In this document: positions 8,366-16,035 of the stretch, piece by piece
Layout: each line of letters opens with the position of its first letter
Position numbering within the stretch: position 1 is the stretch's first letter
IMG/VR virus record: IMGVR_UViG_3300028193_000008
Location: 1-22,836 of that record
Direction: 5' to 3' (one strand)
DNA length: 22,836 nt
Source of the DNA: a virus
Notes under the pieces: model-generated
Told to the model about the DNA's origin: nothing
The model's database searches: none
The model's input: the letters and a program-made list of their open reading frames with translations, nothing else
Translations under genes and position numbers: made by a program

Positions 8366-8974
8366 TTAAATCTTCCTTAAAGCGTTATCTATTTTCTTAT
8401 TAAGAATATCTATCCTGTAATTAGCAAGTCCGTACCACGTCCTGTAAAAACCAAGTCTGGGCTTAAGCCGAACTTGTCTTTTTAACACAAACAACGGCAG
8501 AATCTTCTTTGCTCTTTTAGTAACCTTCGCAAGAAAGGTCTTTCCTCTAAACCTCATTGGCTGTACATTTTTTAAAGTCTTTGGCCGTCTGAATTTGGTT
8601 TTAAGCTTCCCGCGCGCGGTAAACATCTGCGTCCTTACCGACAGGGGAACGGCAAGCCTGCCGCCGCTGGGATCCTTTACAATGCCGCCGGTCTCATGAA
8701 GCTTGGCGATCTTTGAATCCGAGAAAATACGAACTCCCATCCCTTCGATAGAGGATGAAACCAAAAACGTCCGTTTAAACGTGCCAAAAAGACCGTAGCC
8801 TGAGGCGCCACGCACTCCCGGAGGGCCCTGCAGTTGTTGCTTTCTAAATCTTTTTAGAAAGCCCTTGCTGATCCTGTCAAAGCCATCTCCAAGCTCAAAT
8901 TTTAGTATCCTTGGCGCAATCTTTATTGCCCTCTCAAGCGCGTATTTATCTATTTCTGTCCAAACTTTTGCCAT
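8366..8974 (-). CDS. Tail completion / head-tail joining protein, lambda gpZ-like
   Basis: The 202-aa protein is very basic (many Lys and Arg, especially the second half). It has an N-terminal helix, an LHETGGIVKDPSGGRLAVP segment and a C-terminal helix. The HETGG segment is typical of gpZ/HK97-gp10-like completion proteins. In lambda, gpZ positions the DNA end and allows the tail to join. I chose the ATG at 8974, preceded by GGGGTGG, rather than an in-frame ATG at 8992, which would overlap the preceding gene by 14 bases. Confidence in the precise name is moderate. Confidence 0.7.
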   Translation of the reverse strand: MAKVWTEIDKYALERAIKIAPRILKFELGDGFDRISKGFLKRFRKQQLQGPPGVRGASGYGLFGTFKRTFLVSSSIEGMGVRIFSDSKIAKLHETGGIVKDPSGGRLAVPLSVRTQMFTARGKLKTKFRRPKTLKNVQPMRFRGKTFLAKVTKRAKKILPLFVLKRQVRLKPRLGFYRTWYGLANYRIDILNKKIDNALRKI

Positions 8975-8978
8975 TACA

Positions 8979-9323
8979 TTACCACCCCACAATTAAATGC
9001 CACATGCCTTCGTCGCTAGCCAGCACTTCGTTTATCCGAGCTTCTCTGGCTGTGCCTTCAACATCATTAAGCGTAATGCGGTCGTCTTTTTTGTCTATCG
9101 CAGTGACTCCATTAACATCGTCATTCACAAAATAGATTTCCGCCTGTTTTCTTAAAGAACGGCTGGCGTTCTCAGAAGACGGCTCAAGACCTTCACGCAC
9201 TACTACCGCTTTAATGGTTTTAGGAACTCCGCCCGAGGGAGCATAGGTAATCTCTTCGGCGAATTCACCGCTGTTAAGAAACGTATTGATAGAATCCTGC
9301 GGCAATTGATCCTTAAAACTCAT
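8979..9323 (-). CDS. Head-tail joining protein, lambda gpFII-like
   Basis: The 114-aa protein starts MSFKDQLPQDSINTFLNSGE and continues with FAEEITYAPSGG. This FLN-xxEFAEE-xTY opening is characteristic of gpFII-type connectors (lambda gpFII is 117 aa). It binds the completed head and forms the site for tail attachment. The ATG at 9323 has an AAGGAG 8 bases upstream; an in-frame upstream extension through the hairpin region has no such support. It lies directly after the capsid gene; a separate gpFI gene is not seen. Confidence 0.82.
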   Translation of the reverse strand: MSFKDQLPQDSINTFLNSGEFAEEITYAPSGGVPKTIKAVVVREGLEPSSENASRSLRKQAEIYFVNDDVNGVTAIDKKDDRITLNDVEGTAREARINEVLASDEGMWHLIVGW

Positions 9324-9347
9324 CAGGCAAGCTCCTTTAGTTAGCAC

Positions 9348-9368
9348 CCGGGGGCTTAACGCCCCCGG
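9348..9368 (-). promoter_or_regulatory. Perfect GC-rich hairpin between the capsid gene and the gpFII-like gene
   Basis: The arms CCGGGGGC and GCCCCCGG pair without mismatch around a 5-base loop, about 20 bases after the major capsid stop. No T-run follows, so it is unlikely to be a full terminator. A likely role is to protect the 3' end of the abundant capsid mRNA or to lower downstream expression. Confidence 0.65.
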
Positions 9369-9388
9369 ATACATAGTTACCTTTAAGT

Positions 9389-10345
9389 TTAAGCGTCAAC
9401 CTTCATAAGATGAGCAAAGTGAGGATCGATGATGATTTCGTCAACATGCTGTCTTACCCTGAAGATATCGCTCCTTGCGGCGTCGTCTCTATATTGCTCA
9501 ACTGTCGCGTTCTCCGGGCTGTCGGCAGTCCAAAGGAACGTCCTTCCTATGGAAGGATCCGAAAGCCTCTGGCCTTCGCCAATCACAGCTATCATGGCGT
9601 AGTCGTCGCTCCAGATGTCGGACCCTTTGAAAGCCTTGCCTTCTTTGGCGCTGTTGTAGATGCCTTTCCCAACAACAATCTTTTTAACGCCTAAGATATC
9701 CGCCAAAGCGTTAAGGATCTCCGCTTCAGTAAGCCGAGCCACATACTGAATCGCACCTTTAATCCCAGAGTTGGCAAGCAGTCTGTCGATGTTCGCCTTG
9801 CTCATGATGAGCGTTCCCGGATCCATACCGCAGTTTTTCCTTATCTTTTCCCGCACCTCGCGTACTTGGGCGATAACGTCGCTTGAGGCATTGTCCCAAG
9901 GCTCGGCGGAATAGTCGGTGAAAAGATCGACTCCTGAGAAGGTCGTGGTGTTAAAAACAGAGGCGGCGATACGCTTTTCCTGAGCCTGAAGAACCCTGCG
10001 GGTTACGATCTGCACAGTTGTAAGCTCCGAATCAAAGTCGCTTGCGTACATCTCGCGCTCTGAATCATCCAAAGGCCCTTCAAGACCATGCTCTTCGCAA
10101 GCATACTGCCTGTCTTTGGCCTGAAAAGAATCTCGGTTGTAGTTTCCTCTCGGCGCCCGCTTTGTGTCAGCGTCCCGGGTGAGACTTTCCCTTGTGATAG
10201 CAGGGAAAATGCTAGCCTTCTTTTTGGTAGGAAAGATAGGCAGAACCTTTGTGCCGATAAACTCATCCTGCGCGTGTATAAACTCCAGGGCCGCTTCACC
10301 CAGCTCGAGTCTCGGTATTGCTCTTGTTCCTTGATATTCTGGCAT
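9389..10345 (-). CDS. Major capsid protein, lambda gpE-like (HK97 fold)
   Basis: The 318-aa protein is close to lambda gpE (341 aa) in size and lies after the decoration protein, as in lambda. Recognisable capsid-E family features include the FPTKKKASIFPAITRE stretch near the N-terminus, a long spine-like helix around QIVTRRVLQAQEKRIAASVF, a central segment with NIDRLLAN, and a C-terminal RSDIFRVRQHVDEIIIDP strand pair. A strong AAGGAGG ribosome site precedes the ATG. It builds the icosahedral shell after scaffold-directed assembly and is probably the most abundant product of this operon. Confidence 0.92.
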   Translation of the reverse strand: MPEYQGTRAIPRLELGEAALEFIHAQDEFIGTKVLPIFPTKKKASIFPAITRESLTRDADTKRAPRGNYNRDSFQAKDRQYACEEHGLEGPLDDSEREMYASDFDSELTTVQIVTRRVLQAQEKRIAASVFNTTTFSGVDLFTDYSAEPWDNASSDVIAQVREVREKIRKNCGMDPGTLIMSKANIDRLLANSGIKGAIQYVARLTEAEILNALADILGVKKIVVGKGIYNSAKEGKAFKGSDIWSDDYAMIAVIGEGQRLSDPSIGRTFLWTADSPENATVEQYRDDAARSDIFRVRQHVDEIIIDPHFAHLMKVDA

Positions 10346-10377
10346 TTTAAATCCCTCCTTTTAAAACCTAAGTTCCG

Positions 10378-10731
10378 TTAAACAAACAATCCCTCGATTA
10401 CTTCCATGTCGTCGGTAGAAGCCTCCAACACCTTACCAACAACAGGACCCGCGACAACGCTTGAAACCTTTCCGTCGTCCGCACCGTAGAAGTCGCCTCC
10501 GGCACTGATAGCGTCCAGCGCAACCATTTTGAACGTGCGGCCTCTGGTTTTTAAATCAACGGTTATATGCTCGCCCTGGGCGGCTTTAGTTGCTGTGATA
10601 CCTATGCACTCGTCGCCTGCGTCAGCATACTCAACCTGCGATCCACTTCCTGCGGAAAGCTTAACTCTGCGGTAAGCCTCTAAAGCTTCACCCGCGACAA
10701 ACGCTTTTGAACCTATGTTATACTGTGACAT
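10378..10731 (-). CDS. Capsid decoration protein, lambda gpD-like (DUF2190-type)
   Basis: The 117-aa protein has a beta-rich, Gly/Ala-rich sequence with the DECIGITATKAAQGEHITVDL pattern typical of DUF2190 head decoration proteins. Such proteins bind the expanded capsid and stabilise it. It sits between the protease/scaffold gene and the capsid gene, the position of lambda D (110 aa). An AAGGAGG lies 7-8 bases before the ATG. Confidence 0.83.
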   Translation of the reverse strand: MSQYNIGSKAFVAGEALEAYRRVKLSAGSGSQVEYADAGDECIGITATKAAQGEHITVDLKTRGRTFKMVALDAISAGGDFYGADDGKVSSVVAGPVVGKVLEASTDDMEVIEGLFV

Positions 10732-10747
10732 TTTCGTCCTCCTTTTT

Positions 10748-11167
10748 TTATTGCTGTCTTTTTTCTGCAGTCTTCTGCAATGCTTCGGTCAGACTGCAGT
10801 TGTGTTTTTCCTTATATTCATTAGCCCTTTCAAGATGACTCTTTTTCTTTGGATCCTGGGGATCCTCGGGATTGTCCGGGCCAACGCCTTTAGTCGAAGA
10901 AGCTTTAAGACCTTCAAGCTGTTTATCCTGAAACTTGATGGTCGCCTGCTCTAAAGAGATTCCCTGTTCGACAGCTTCAAGAGCGGCAGAACCCATATCC
11001 TTAAACGTCTCTGCCTTCTTGAGTATCTCAACAGTTCTTTCTCTTTCGAGTTTTTGTCCTTCTTCAACACCTTGCTTTACACCTTCCTCGACACCCTGCT
11101 TGCGAATAGCGTCAAAGATATCCGCTCGCTGTTCCTTTAGTTTTTCTACTGTCAACTCTTCAAACAT
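10748..11167 (-). CDS. Predicted capsid scaffold, internal in-frame start inside the protease gene (lambda Nu3-like)
   Basis: Codon 234 of the protease frame is an ATG preceded by an exact AAGGAGGTG 8-9 bases away, the strongest ribosome site one could place there. The nested product would be 139 aa: strongly charged and helical, with a repeated GVEEGVKQGVEEG segment and a basic C-terminus. These are features of scaffolding proteins. Lambda makes its Nu3 scaffold in the same way from inside gene C. The site is directly visible; translation from it is inferred. Confidence 0.72.
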   Translation of the reverse strand: MFEELTVEKLKEQRADIFDAIRKQGVEEGVKQGVEEGQKLERERTVEILKKAETFKDMGSAALEAVEQGISLEQATIKFQDKQLEGLKASSTKGVGPDNPEDPQDPKKKSHLERANEYKEKHNCSLTEALQKTAEKRQQ

Positions 11168-11866
11168 TTTGTCCACCTCCTTTTTCTTTAATACGGTTTT
11201 TACTGCTTTCTCATTCACTCTATACCTCTCCAAGAACGCAATCACGCTTCCAACAGCGTCCGGTTCCTGTAAGAATCTATCTAAAAAAGCTGTCATCTCG
11301 GCTGACGGCTTTACGCTTTCTGAGAAGAACGGCATCCCAAAAAGTCCATTGTTAGCCGCTGGGTCATCAACCACATCCACCGAGAATAAGTTCTTTACCC
11401 GAATAAACGGCGGCAGTTGATTTCCGTTCTCGTCTTTTTCCTCACGGCTTTCCTCATCCCAATAAATAACCATAGAAGACCCAAACGCGTTGGGGTCGCT
11501 TTCGGCAAGGTTCACAACATAACTCGCTAAATCTCCGTCAGGCGTCGAGTGCGCCGTCTTGTCAACATGCAGATCCGCGCGCACAATATCGCCGTCGCGT
11601 CTAAAATTCTTAACCCGGCCAAGAAACGTCCCAAGAGCAGTTGAACTCATGTTGGGATGACCAAAACGAGACTTAACTCCGAGCTTGGACTTATTGCCAA
11701 GCTCCACAACTCTATCTAATGCGGCATCGTCAAATTCCCCCCTTTCATCATGCGTTATTCCTTTGGTAACCACGGCAAAGCCGCTTATAACGTCTGTGTT
11801 CTTATCAACGCGAATATCTTTGCTTCGCGCTATATCGGTTCTGAAAAAGGTATTTTTATCTGGCAT
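10748..11866 (-). CDS. Prohead protease with C-terminal scaffold domain, lambda C/Nu3-equivalent
   Basis: The 372-aa protein has an N-terminal protease domain (about 1-190) and a C-terminal charged coiled-coil (about 234-372). Likely catalytic residues are His70 in SRFGHPNMS and Ser130 or Ser131 in NAFGSSMVIYW, a layout like prohead proteases of the S78/U35 type. It would cleave scaffold and possibly itself during head maturation. The gene lies between portal and decoration protein. An AGGAG precedes the ATG. It is not a close match to lambda C itself (an S49-type peptidase), so the protease class is an inference from the His/Ser spacing. Confidence 0.83.
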   Translation of the reverse strand: MPDKNTFFRTDIARSKDIRVDKNTDVISGFAVVTKGITHDERGEFDDAALDRVVELGNKSKLGVKSRFGHPNMSSTALGTFLGRVKNFRRDGDIVRADLHVDKTAHSTPDGDLASYVVNLAESDPNAFGSSMVIYWDEESREEKDENGNQLPPFIRVKNLFSVDVVDDPAANNGLFGMPFFSESVKPSAEMTAFLDRFLQEPDAVGSVIAFLERYRVNEKAVKTVLKKKEVDKMFEELTVEKLKEQRADIFDAIRKQGVEEGVKQGVEEGQKLERERTVEILKKAETFKDMGSAALEAVEQGISLEQATIKFQDKQLEGLKASSTKGVGPDNPEDPQDPKKKSHLERANEYKEKHNCSLTEALQKTAEKRQQ

Positions 11867-11892
11867 GTTTTTCTCCTGTTTTTTCTTCCACG

Positions 11893-11931
11893 CAGACAGT
11901 CAGGCTGTGGGGCATAGCCATACACTGTCTG
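11893..11931 (-). promoter_or_regulatory. Two-tier hairpin between portal and protease genes
   Basis: The outer arms CAGACAGT and ACTGTCTG pair perfectly. Inside them GGCTGTG and CATAGCC pair with one G-T wobble around a short G-rich loop. It fills most of the 74-base gap between the portal stop and the protease start. There is no T-run, so it may be an mRNA processing or stability element. Confidence 0.6.
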
Positions 11932-11940
11932 TTTGAAACT

Positions 11941-13530
11941 TTAATCTTCTTTGTCTTCTTTTTCGTCTTTTTCGTCTTCATCTTCTTTGGTTTCTTCTTT
12001 CTCTTTTGCGCTTCCGTTGTTCTGGGGCAGGCCCAGCTCGGTCATCTTGTCAAGCTCGCGTTTTCTCTGCTCAAAACTTTCTTCCCAGTCCTTGCCTTGA
12101 GCCGAATACAGGTCTGAATGAGTAACTATGCCGTTTTTAAGTCCGACTTCCGCGGCTTTGGCTTCTTTCAGCGGATCAACCCATTCCCAGCCCGGCGCTA
12201 TCCAAGAAGCTCCGGTCCACCAGCGTCTTTTTTCATAAAAAGAAATCGATCCCAGTTCACCCTTTAAATAGGCTTCTTCCAAAACCATAGCCCACACAGG
12301 CTGGCAAAGTTTTCGCGACAACCATTCTTGTTTGACTTTAAAATATCTACGAGCTTCCAAAAGAGCCGCCCGCGCGCTTGAGTAATTGGTCTTTGAGAAA
12401 TCCTTGGCAACCAGCTCATACGGCAGGCCCAAGGCCGCTGAAATAGCTCTTAAAATTCGTTCCACAAACGGCTCGAATGTCGCTCCCGGACGTTGAGGAT
12501 TAAACGAGGTAATCGATTCGCCCGGCATTAAGTGTTTGATCATCCCCGGCTCTAACGACTCGATTATTTGCCCGGATGCATTCTTCTCATATGCAGAATT
12601 AACTGCGACATCCATCGAGGCCTCAGAGGTTATAAAAAGAGAAAAGCAGGCCGCAATACGTGCGGCAACAAGCTCTGCCTCGGCGTACTCGGCTAAATCT
12701 TTAAAGTAGGTCAGAACAGGGGCAAAGAAAGGCACACCGCGTGTCTGGCCGCTTCTTAACACGTGGTAAAGATGAAAGACGTTTCTTCGGCCGTATTCGT
12801 TCTTTGCCGGTATCTCCATAAACTTTTTTTCCCTTTTGGAGTACCTGAAATCTCCCGGGTGGGTCTTTTGAATAAAATAGGAGACCGGTTCGCCATTTTC
12901 GCCAATCTTAACTCCGCTTCGTATAGACTTATCGCTTCGTTTGTCAGGCGGCGTCTCTAATCTATCCGACTCTATAACCTGAAGAGCTAAAGAGTAAGGC
13001 CTGTCGCTGTCCTTAAGCATAAGAGGAACGATAATCGCTTCGCCGTTTTCTAAAATCTGGCGGTCAACCAACTGCTGAATCTCGTAGAAGTCCATACGCT
13101 CACCAGCATCAGAATAAGGGAGCCATCTTTTCCAAGCTCGCTCGGTTTTCTTTTGAAAGTTGGCCGCTGACTTGTTGCTTATGCCAAGAACCTCTTTGTC
13201 GACTCTTGACTGCGGCCTGATGCCGGTGCCGATGACATTGGTGGTCATAGTTGAAGTAATGCCGGAAGCGTGCGCGTCGTTGCGGTTTAAATCACGAGAG
13301 CGTTCGCGCATTTCGGCAAGTTCGGGAAGCAGAGCTTCGTCCGCTGATCCGCCGCGGGGCAACCATGACGAATGCATACGGTCGCGTCTCGCTCCTTTGT
13401 AGGCGCCGAACTTCTGCGAGATGTTGATTGCCTCACGGTACATTCTTCGTTTAAACCCAGCTCGAGGGGAGAAGAAAGAAACGACATTATCTATGCCGTT
13501 GGAAAATTTTTCTGACAATTTAGTTTTCAT
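11941..13530 (-). CDS. Portal protein, lambda gpB-like
   Basis: The 529-aa protein matches lambda portal (533 aa) in size and order. Visible family features are the DLNRNDAHASGITSTMTTNV segment near residue 80-100, an ENGEAIIVPL strand, the VIESDRLETPPDKR segment, an HLYHVLRSGQTRGVPFFAPVL block, and the ALGLPYELVAKDFSKTNYSS segment in the stem/crown region. The portal forms the dodecameric ring through which DNA is packaged and leaves. The last 30 residues are almost all Glu, Asp and Lys. The ATG overlaps the gpW-like stop as ATGA. Confidence 0.93.
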   Translation of the reverse strand: MKTKLSEKFSNGIDNVVSFFSPRAGFKRRMYREAINISQKFGAYKGARRDRMHSSWLPRGGSADEALLPELAEMRERSRDLNRNDAHASGITSTMTTNVIGTGIRPQSRVDKEVLGISNKSAANFQKKTERAWKRWLPYSDAGERMDFYEIQQLVDRQILENGEAIIVPLMLKDSDRPYSLALQVIESDRLETPPDKRSDKSIRSGVKIGENGEPVSYFIQKTHPGDFRYSKREKKFMEIPAKNEYGRRNVFHLYHVLRSGQTRGVPFFAPVLTYFKDLAEYAEAELVAARIAACFSLFITSEASMDVAVNSAYEKNASGQIIESLEPGMIKHLMPGESITSFNPQRPGATFEPFVERILRAISAALGLPYELVAKDFSKTNYSSARAALLEARRYFKVKQEWLSRKLCQPVWAMVLEEAYLKGELGSISFYEKRRWWTGASWIAPGWEWVDPLKEAKAAEVGLKNGIVTHSDLYSAQGKDWEESFEQRKRELDKMTELGLPQNNGSAKEKEETKEDEDEKDEKEDKED

Positions 13531-13739
13531 TTCGGATTATCGAATTTCGCGTACGTGGTCGTGTCTTTACCCGCCGTAATTTCTCTACGTAGTTGATCGC
13601 GCAGTTTTAAAAGTTCGCTTAAACTTATATACTGAATATTCCTGCCGCCGATTGAATACGACTGAACCGCTCCACCAGTCATTTTCGTGTTTATAGCGGT
13701 ATCGAGATTGTCAAGCATCTCTTGTTTTGTGGGCGCCAC
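13527..13739 (-). CDS. Head-tail connector, lambda gpW-like
   Basis: The 70-aa protein has the short helix-hairpin-helix layout of gpW (68 aa): an N-terminal helix, a YSIGGRNIQY strand pair, and a final helix. It starts at GTG with an AAGGAG 6 bases upstream. GpW closes the portal after packaging and links it to gpFII. It is the first gene after the promoter/terminator leader region and is translationally coupled to the portal gene. Confidence 0.85.
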   Translation of the reverse strand: MAPTKQEMLDNLDTAINTKMTGGAVQSYSIGGRNIQYISLSELLKLRDQLRREITAGKDTTTYAKFDNPK

Positions 13740-13756
13740 GAAAAACTCCTTTTTTT

Positions 13757-13815
13757 CCCAATAAAAAAGCCCGTTCCAGCTGGTGCACCAGAACGAGCTT
13801 TTATTATTTATTGGG
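13757..13815 (-). terminator. Strong Rho-independent terminator upstream of the gpW-like gene, inside an extended inverted repeat
   Basis: The core arms are AAGCTCGTTC and GAACGGGCTT on the minus strand (10 pairs, one G-T), with the 12-bp palindrome CTGGTGCACCAG in the loop, followed by six T. Outer CCCAATAA and TTATTGGG extend the repeat to 59 bases. On the plus strand the hairpin is followed by a T-rich run as well, so it could stop transcription both ways. It separates the terminase block from the head and tail block. Confidence 0.85.
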
Positions 13816-13851
13816 AGCGCTTTTTAAGGTTGATCAGACCTCTTGCGCTAT
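13764..13851 (-). ncRNA. Predicted short leader RNA from the pre-gpW promoter to the terminator (about 88 nt)
   Basis: The promoter at 13858-13886 would start RNA near 13851, and the terminator would end it near 13764. The RNA has a small stem-loop (AGCGC with GCGCT outside, AGGT with ACCT inside) and then the terminator hairpin. No open frame of note is in it. This resembles the terminated leader RNA made from the lambda late promoter. Existence is predicted, not shown. Confidence 0.45.
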
Positions 13852-13857
13852 AACCTT

Positions 13858-13886
13858 ATATTACTCAAAATAATACTTACTTTCAA
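13858..13886 (-). promoter_or_regulatory. Near-consensus sigma-70-type promoter, TTGAAA-N17-TAATAT
   Basis: The -35 box is at 13881-13886, the -10 box is at 13858-13863, and the spacer is 17 bases. A second, overlapping pair (TTGTAC at 13894-13899, TATTAT at 13870-13875, spacer 18) lies just upstream. A TTATAG lies within a few bases downstream of the -10, which could act as a second -10-like pause element. It is the best-matching promoter I see on the minus strand ahead of the virion genes. Confidence 0.65.
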
Positions 13887-13913
13887 ATAGTCGGTACAAC
13901 ATATTTGTACACG

Positions 13914-14156
13914 TCATTCTTCGTAATCTTTCTCAATCGACTTAAAACGATAGCCGCATTTTCTGCAATAGTGATATCTCGCCGGAAGACGATGGGCGTA
14001 GCACCTGACCTTTTTGCTGTGGCAACGAGGACAGCGAAGAGGAATAAAAGTAACGCCGTACGCTTCGCCGCCTGTTGAATCGTCATCTGGTTGTTTTTTA
14101 ATATTGTCAGCGTCATTTTTTAACCAATTGCTTTTTTTCTCAAGCCATTTACTCAT
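13914..14156 (-). CDS. Small zinc-ribbon protein, possibly an Ogr/Delta-like regulator
   Basis: The 80-aa protein has a basic N-terminal helix, then a zinc-ribbon: CPRC at 42-45 and CRKC at 64-67, with an RYHYCRKCGYRFKSIE ending. The Arg-Tyr-His-x-Cys and Phe-x-Ser-x-Glu spacing recalls Ogr/Delta late-gene activators of P2-type phages. However, many small phage zinc fingers of unknown role look similar. It starts two bases after the large terminase stop. It is an extra gene relative to lambda, and it is the last gene before the promoter and terminator ahead of gpW. A role in late transcription is therefore possible but unproven. Confidence 0.7.
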   Translation of the reverse strand: MSKWLEKKSNWLKNDADNIKKQPDDDSTGGEAYGVTFIPLRCPRCHSKKVRCYAHRLPARYHYCRKCGYRFKSIEKDYEE

Positions 14157-14157
14157 A

Positions 14158-16035
14158 TTAAAGCCAGCTTCCGTCGCGTTTTTTAATCCAGTCTTTGCGG
14201 GAGTTGTCTTGATTGATTATTCGCTGATGCACTTTGACTGCATCGTCTTTTCTGATGTTCAAGGCCCTGATAATATCCGCCGCGGCCACAGCGTAAACCT
14301 CGGCGTCAAGATAGTGATTCGCTATCGCGTCTTTTTTCTTTTTCCAAACCTCCTTGGCGCGGCCGGTGTTTCTATTGCGCACCAAAACTTTATGCTCCGA
14401 AGTAAACTGCGTTAAATATTCTTCGGTGTGATTTTGAAAAATATGCCATTTACAAGGATCCCGCGTAGTCACCAAACGATTGATTTTGTCTTTGTACTGA
14501 CTGACGTTTAAGTTCCACAAAACCAAACCGCCCCGGATAACGCTTCCAGTTCTTGAATTGATGTCAATCTTCGAGGCCCGATAGAAGCGGCCGCCGGTGA
14601 TTTCTTCCTGTCCTTTAATGGCTTTTGTTTTATCCGCCCACTGACGGCAGAAGCTATACACCTCGTCCGTGCGGTATCCCGAATCGATACAGCTCATGTA
14701 TACCGGCAGAGTTTCGCCGCTGGATAATCTTTTGTATTCTGTTTTGAAAAGAACGTCCACAATATCTTCCCAATACTCGACGCGGTCCGCGCGGATAAGC
14801 CACGATTCCTCGTAATACCCCCAACCGCGAATCACATAATAAAAATGGTCTTTTTGAACATCAACGCCAGCGGTCAAAACGATCACATCATCAGGCACGA
14901 CGCCTTGATCATAATCTCTGGACAGGGATTTTATTTTATCAACCGTGGTTTCTTCAATTTTTTCTTCCCAGACTTCGGCAAGCCACGAATTGACAAAGTT
15001 CATCAACAGCTCGATATAATCTTTTGACTTTAAGAACTCCGCGGCGATATCGCTCCAAGTAAGCCAAGGGGAATAGAGGGAGTTAATCGAAAATCCCCGG
15101 TGTTTACTTTTAACGATGTTCGCCGAAACGCTTCCATCGTCGTCAATCTCGGCGTCTTCCGGAACCCACTTGCCCTTAAGCAGTATTTTGTTTTTCTGAT
15201 AATCTTTTATGCGTTTATTACAGTGACAGCATTCATACCACGCAAGACGTTCGTTTTTAATGCGTTCGGTGGATTTTTCTTTTTTAGGCCATTTGATCTG
15301 GCCGAACAAGAGAACTTGATGTTTGCCGCAGTACGGACATGGCACATAATAGCGGCTTCGGTCCGACTTTTCGTATTCTCTGAAGACATATCCGTCCCTT
15401 GTGGTAGGCGTGGATACTTTAATAGTCTTCTTGTTCCAGAACGTCTTTTGCCGCTCGCTGGCCAGCTTGATCGGGTCGGCTTCGCGGCCCGAGAACTTAG
15501 GGTATTTGTCAATCTCATCCAAGAAGAGATAGCGAATAGGCCGGGACGCAAGATCGGCTGGCGAATTCGATCCAGCAAAATATAGAATCATTCTGTCTAG
15601 GTGGTATTCGAGTCTTGTTATATCATCAGAAAGTCTTGGTAAATGCTTGCATAGAGAATAAGAGCCTTCAATCATAGGCAGTACCCGGTTGCAGGAAACG
15701 CTTCTCGCGTCACTCTCACGCGGCAGAACCACAAGCGTCGGGCCCGGATCTTGATCGATAATAAACCCCAGCATATTGAACATAGCCTCGGTCTTGCCGA
15801 CTTGAGAAGCGGCCATAACCGTTACTTCTTCAATAAAAGGATCAGTGAATGCGTCCATAATGCCTTTAAGATAAGGCGTCCTCGAAGTTTTCCATCGACC
15901 CGGTTCGGCCGACGTAATCGGATTAAGATAACGAAAACGATCAGCCCACTGGCTTACTGTTATCTTTTCCGGACGTTTCCACGCCTGTTTTTCCTCCGGC
16001 GTCCAAATCTTTCTGTCTTGTTTTTTTGTGATCAT
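14158..16035 (-). CDS. Terminase large subunit, lambda gpA family
   Basis: The 625-aa protein (lambda gpA is 641) has an N-terminal packaging ATPase and a C-terminal nuclease. The Walker A variant ASQVGKT is at 76-82, and the Walker B YLFLDEID at 169-176. A zinc-binding insertion has CPYC at 234-237 and CxxC at 270-273. Nuclease-domain acidic residues are likely Asp394 in AGVDVQKD and Asp453 in CIDSGY, with a late HYLDAEVYA block. GpA-type enzymes cut cos sites and pump DNA into the prohead. The start at 16035 has a GGGAG ribosome site 6 bases away and lies 95 bases inside the small subunit gene. Confidence 0.95.
   Translation of the reverse strand: MITKKQDRKIWTPEEKQAWKRPEKITVSQWADRFRYLNPITSAEPGRWKTSRTPYLKGIMDAFTDPFIEEVTVMAASQVGKTEAMFNMLGFIIDQDPGPTLVVLPRESDARSVSCNRVLPMIEGSYSLCKHLPRLSDDITRLEYHLDRMILYFAGSNSPADLASRPIRYLFLDEIDKYPKFSGREADPIKLASERQKTFWNKKTIKVSTPTTRDGYVFREYEKSDRSRYYVPCPYCGKHQVLLFGQIKWPKKEKSTERIKNERLAWYECCHCNKRIKDYQKNKILLKGKWVPEDAEIDDDGSVSANIVKSKHRGFSINSLYSPWLTWSDIAAEFLKSKDYIELLMNFVNSWLAEVWEEKIEETTVDKIKSLSRDYDQGVVPDDVIVLTAGVDVQKDHFYYVIRGWGYYEESWLIRADRVEYWEDIVDVLFKTEYKRLSSGETLPVYMSCIDSGYRTDEVYSFCRQWADKTKAIKGQEEITGGRFYRASKIDINSRTGSVIRGGLVLWNLNVSQYKDKINRLVTTRDPCKWHIFQNHTEEYLTQFTSEHKVLVRNRNTGRAKEVWKKKKDAIANHYLDAEVYAVAAADIIRALNIRKDDAVKVHQRIINQDNSRKDWIKKRDGSWL

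Noticed and set aside
13883-14116. A 77-codon minus frame overlapping the zinc-ribbon gene
   Set aside because: It shares the stretch in another frame, shows no domain and no ribosome site; the zinc-ribbon frame is supported by its cysteine pattern and junction with terminase.
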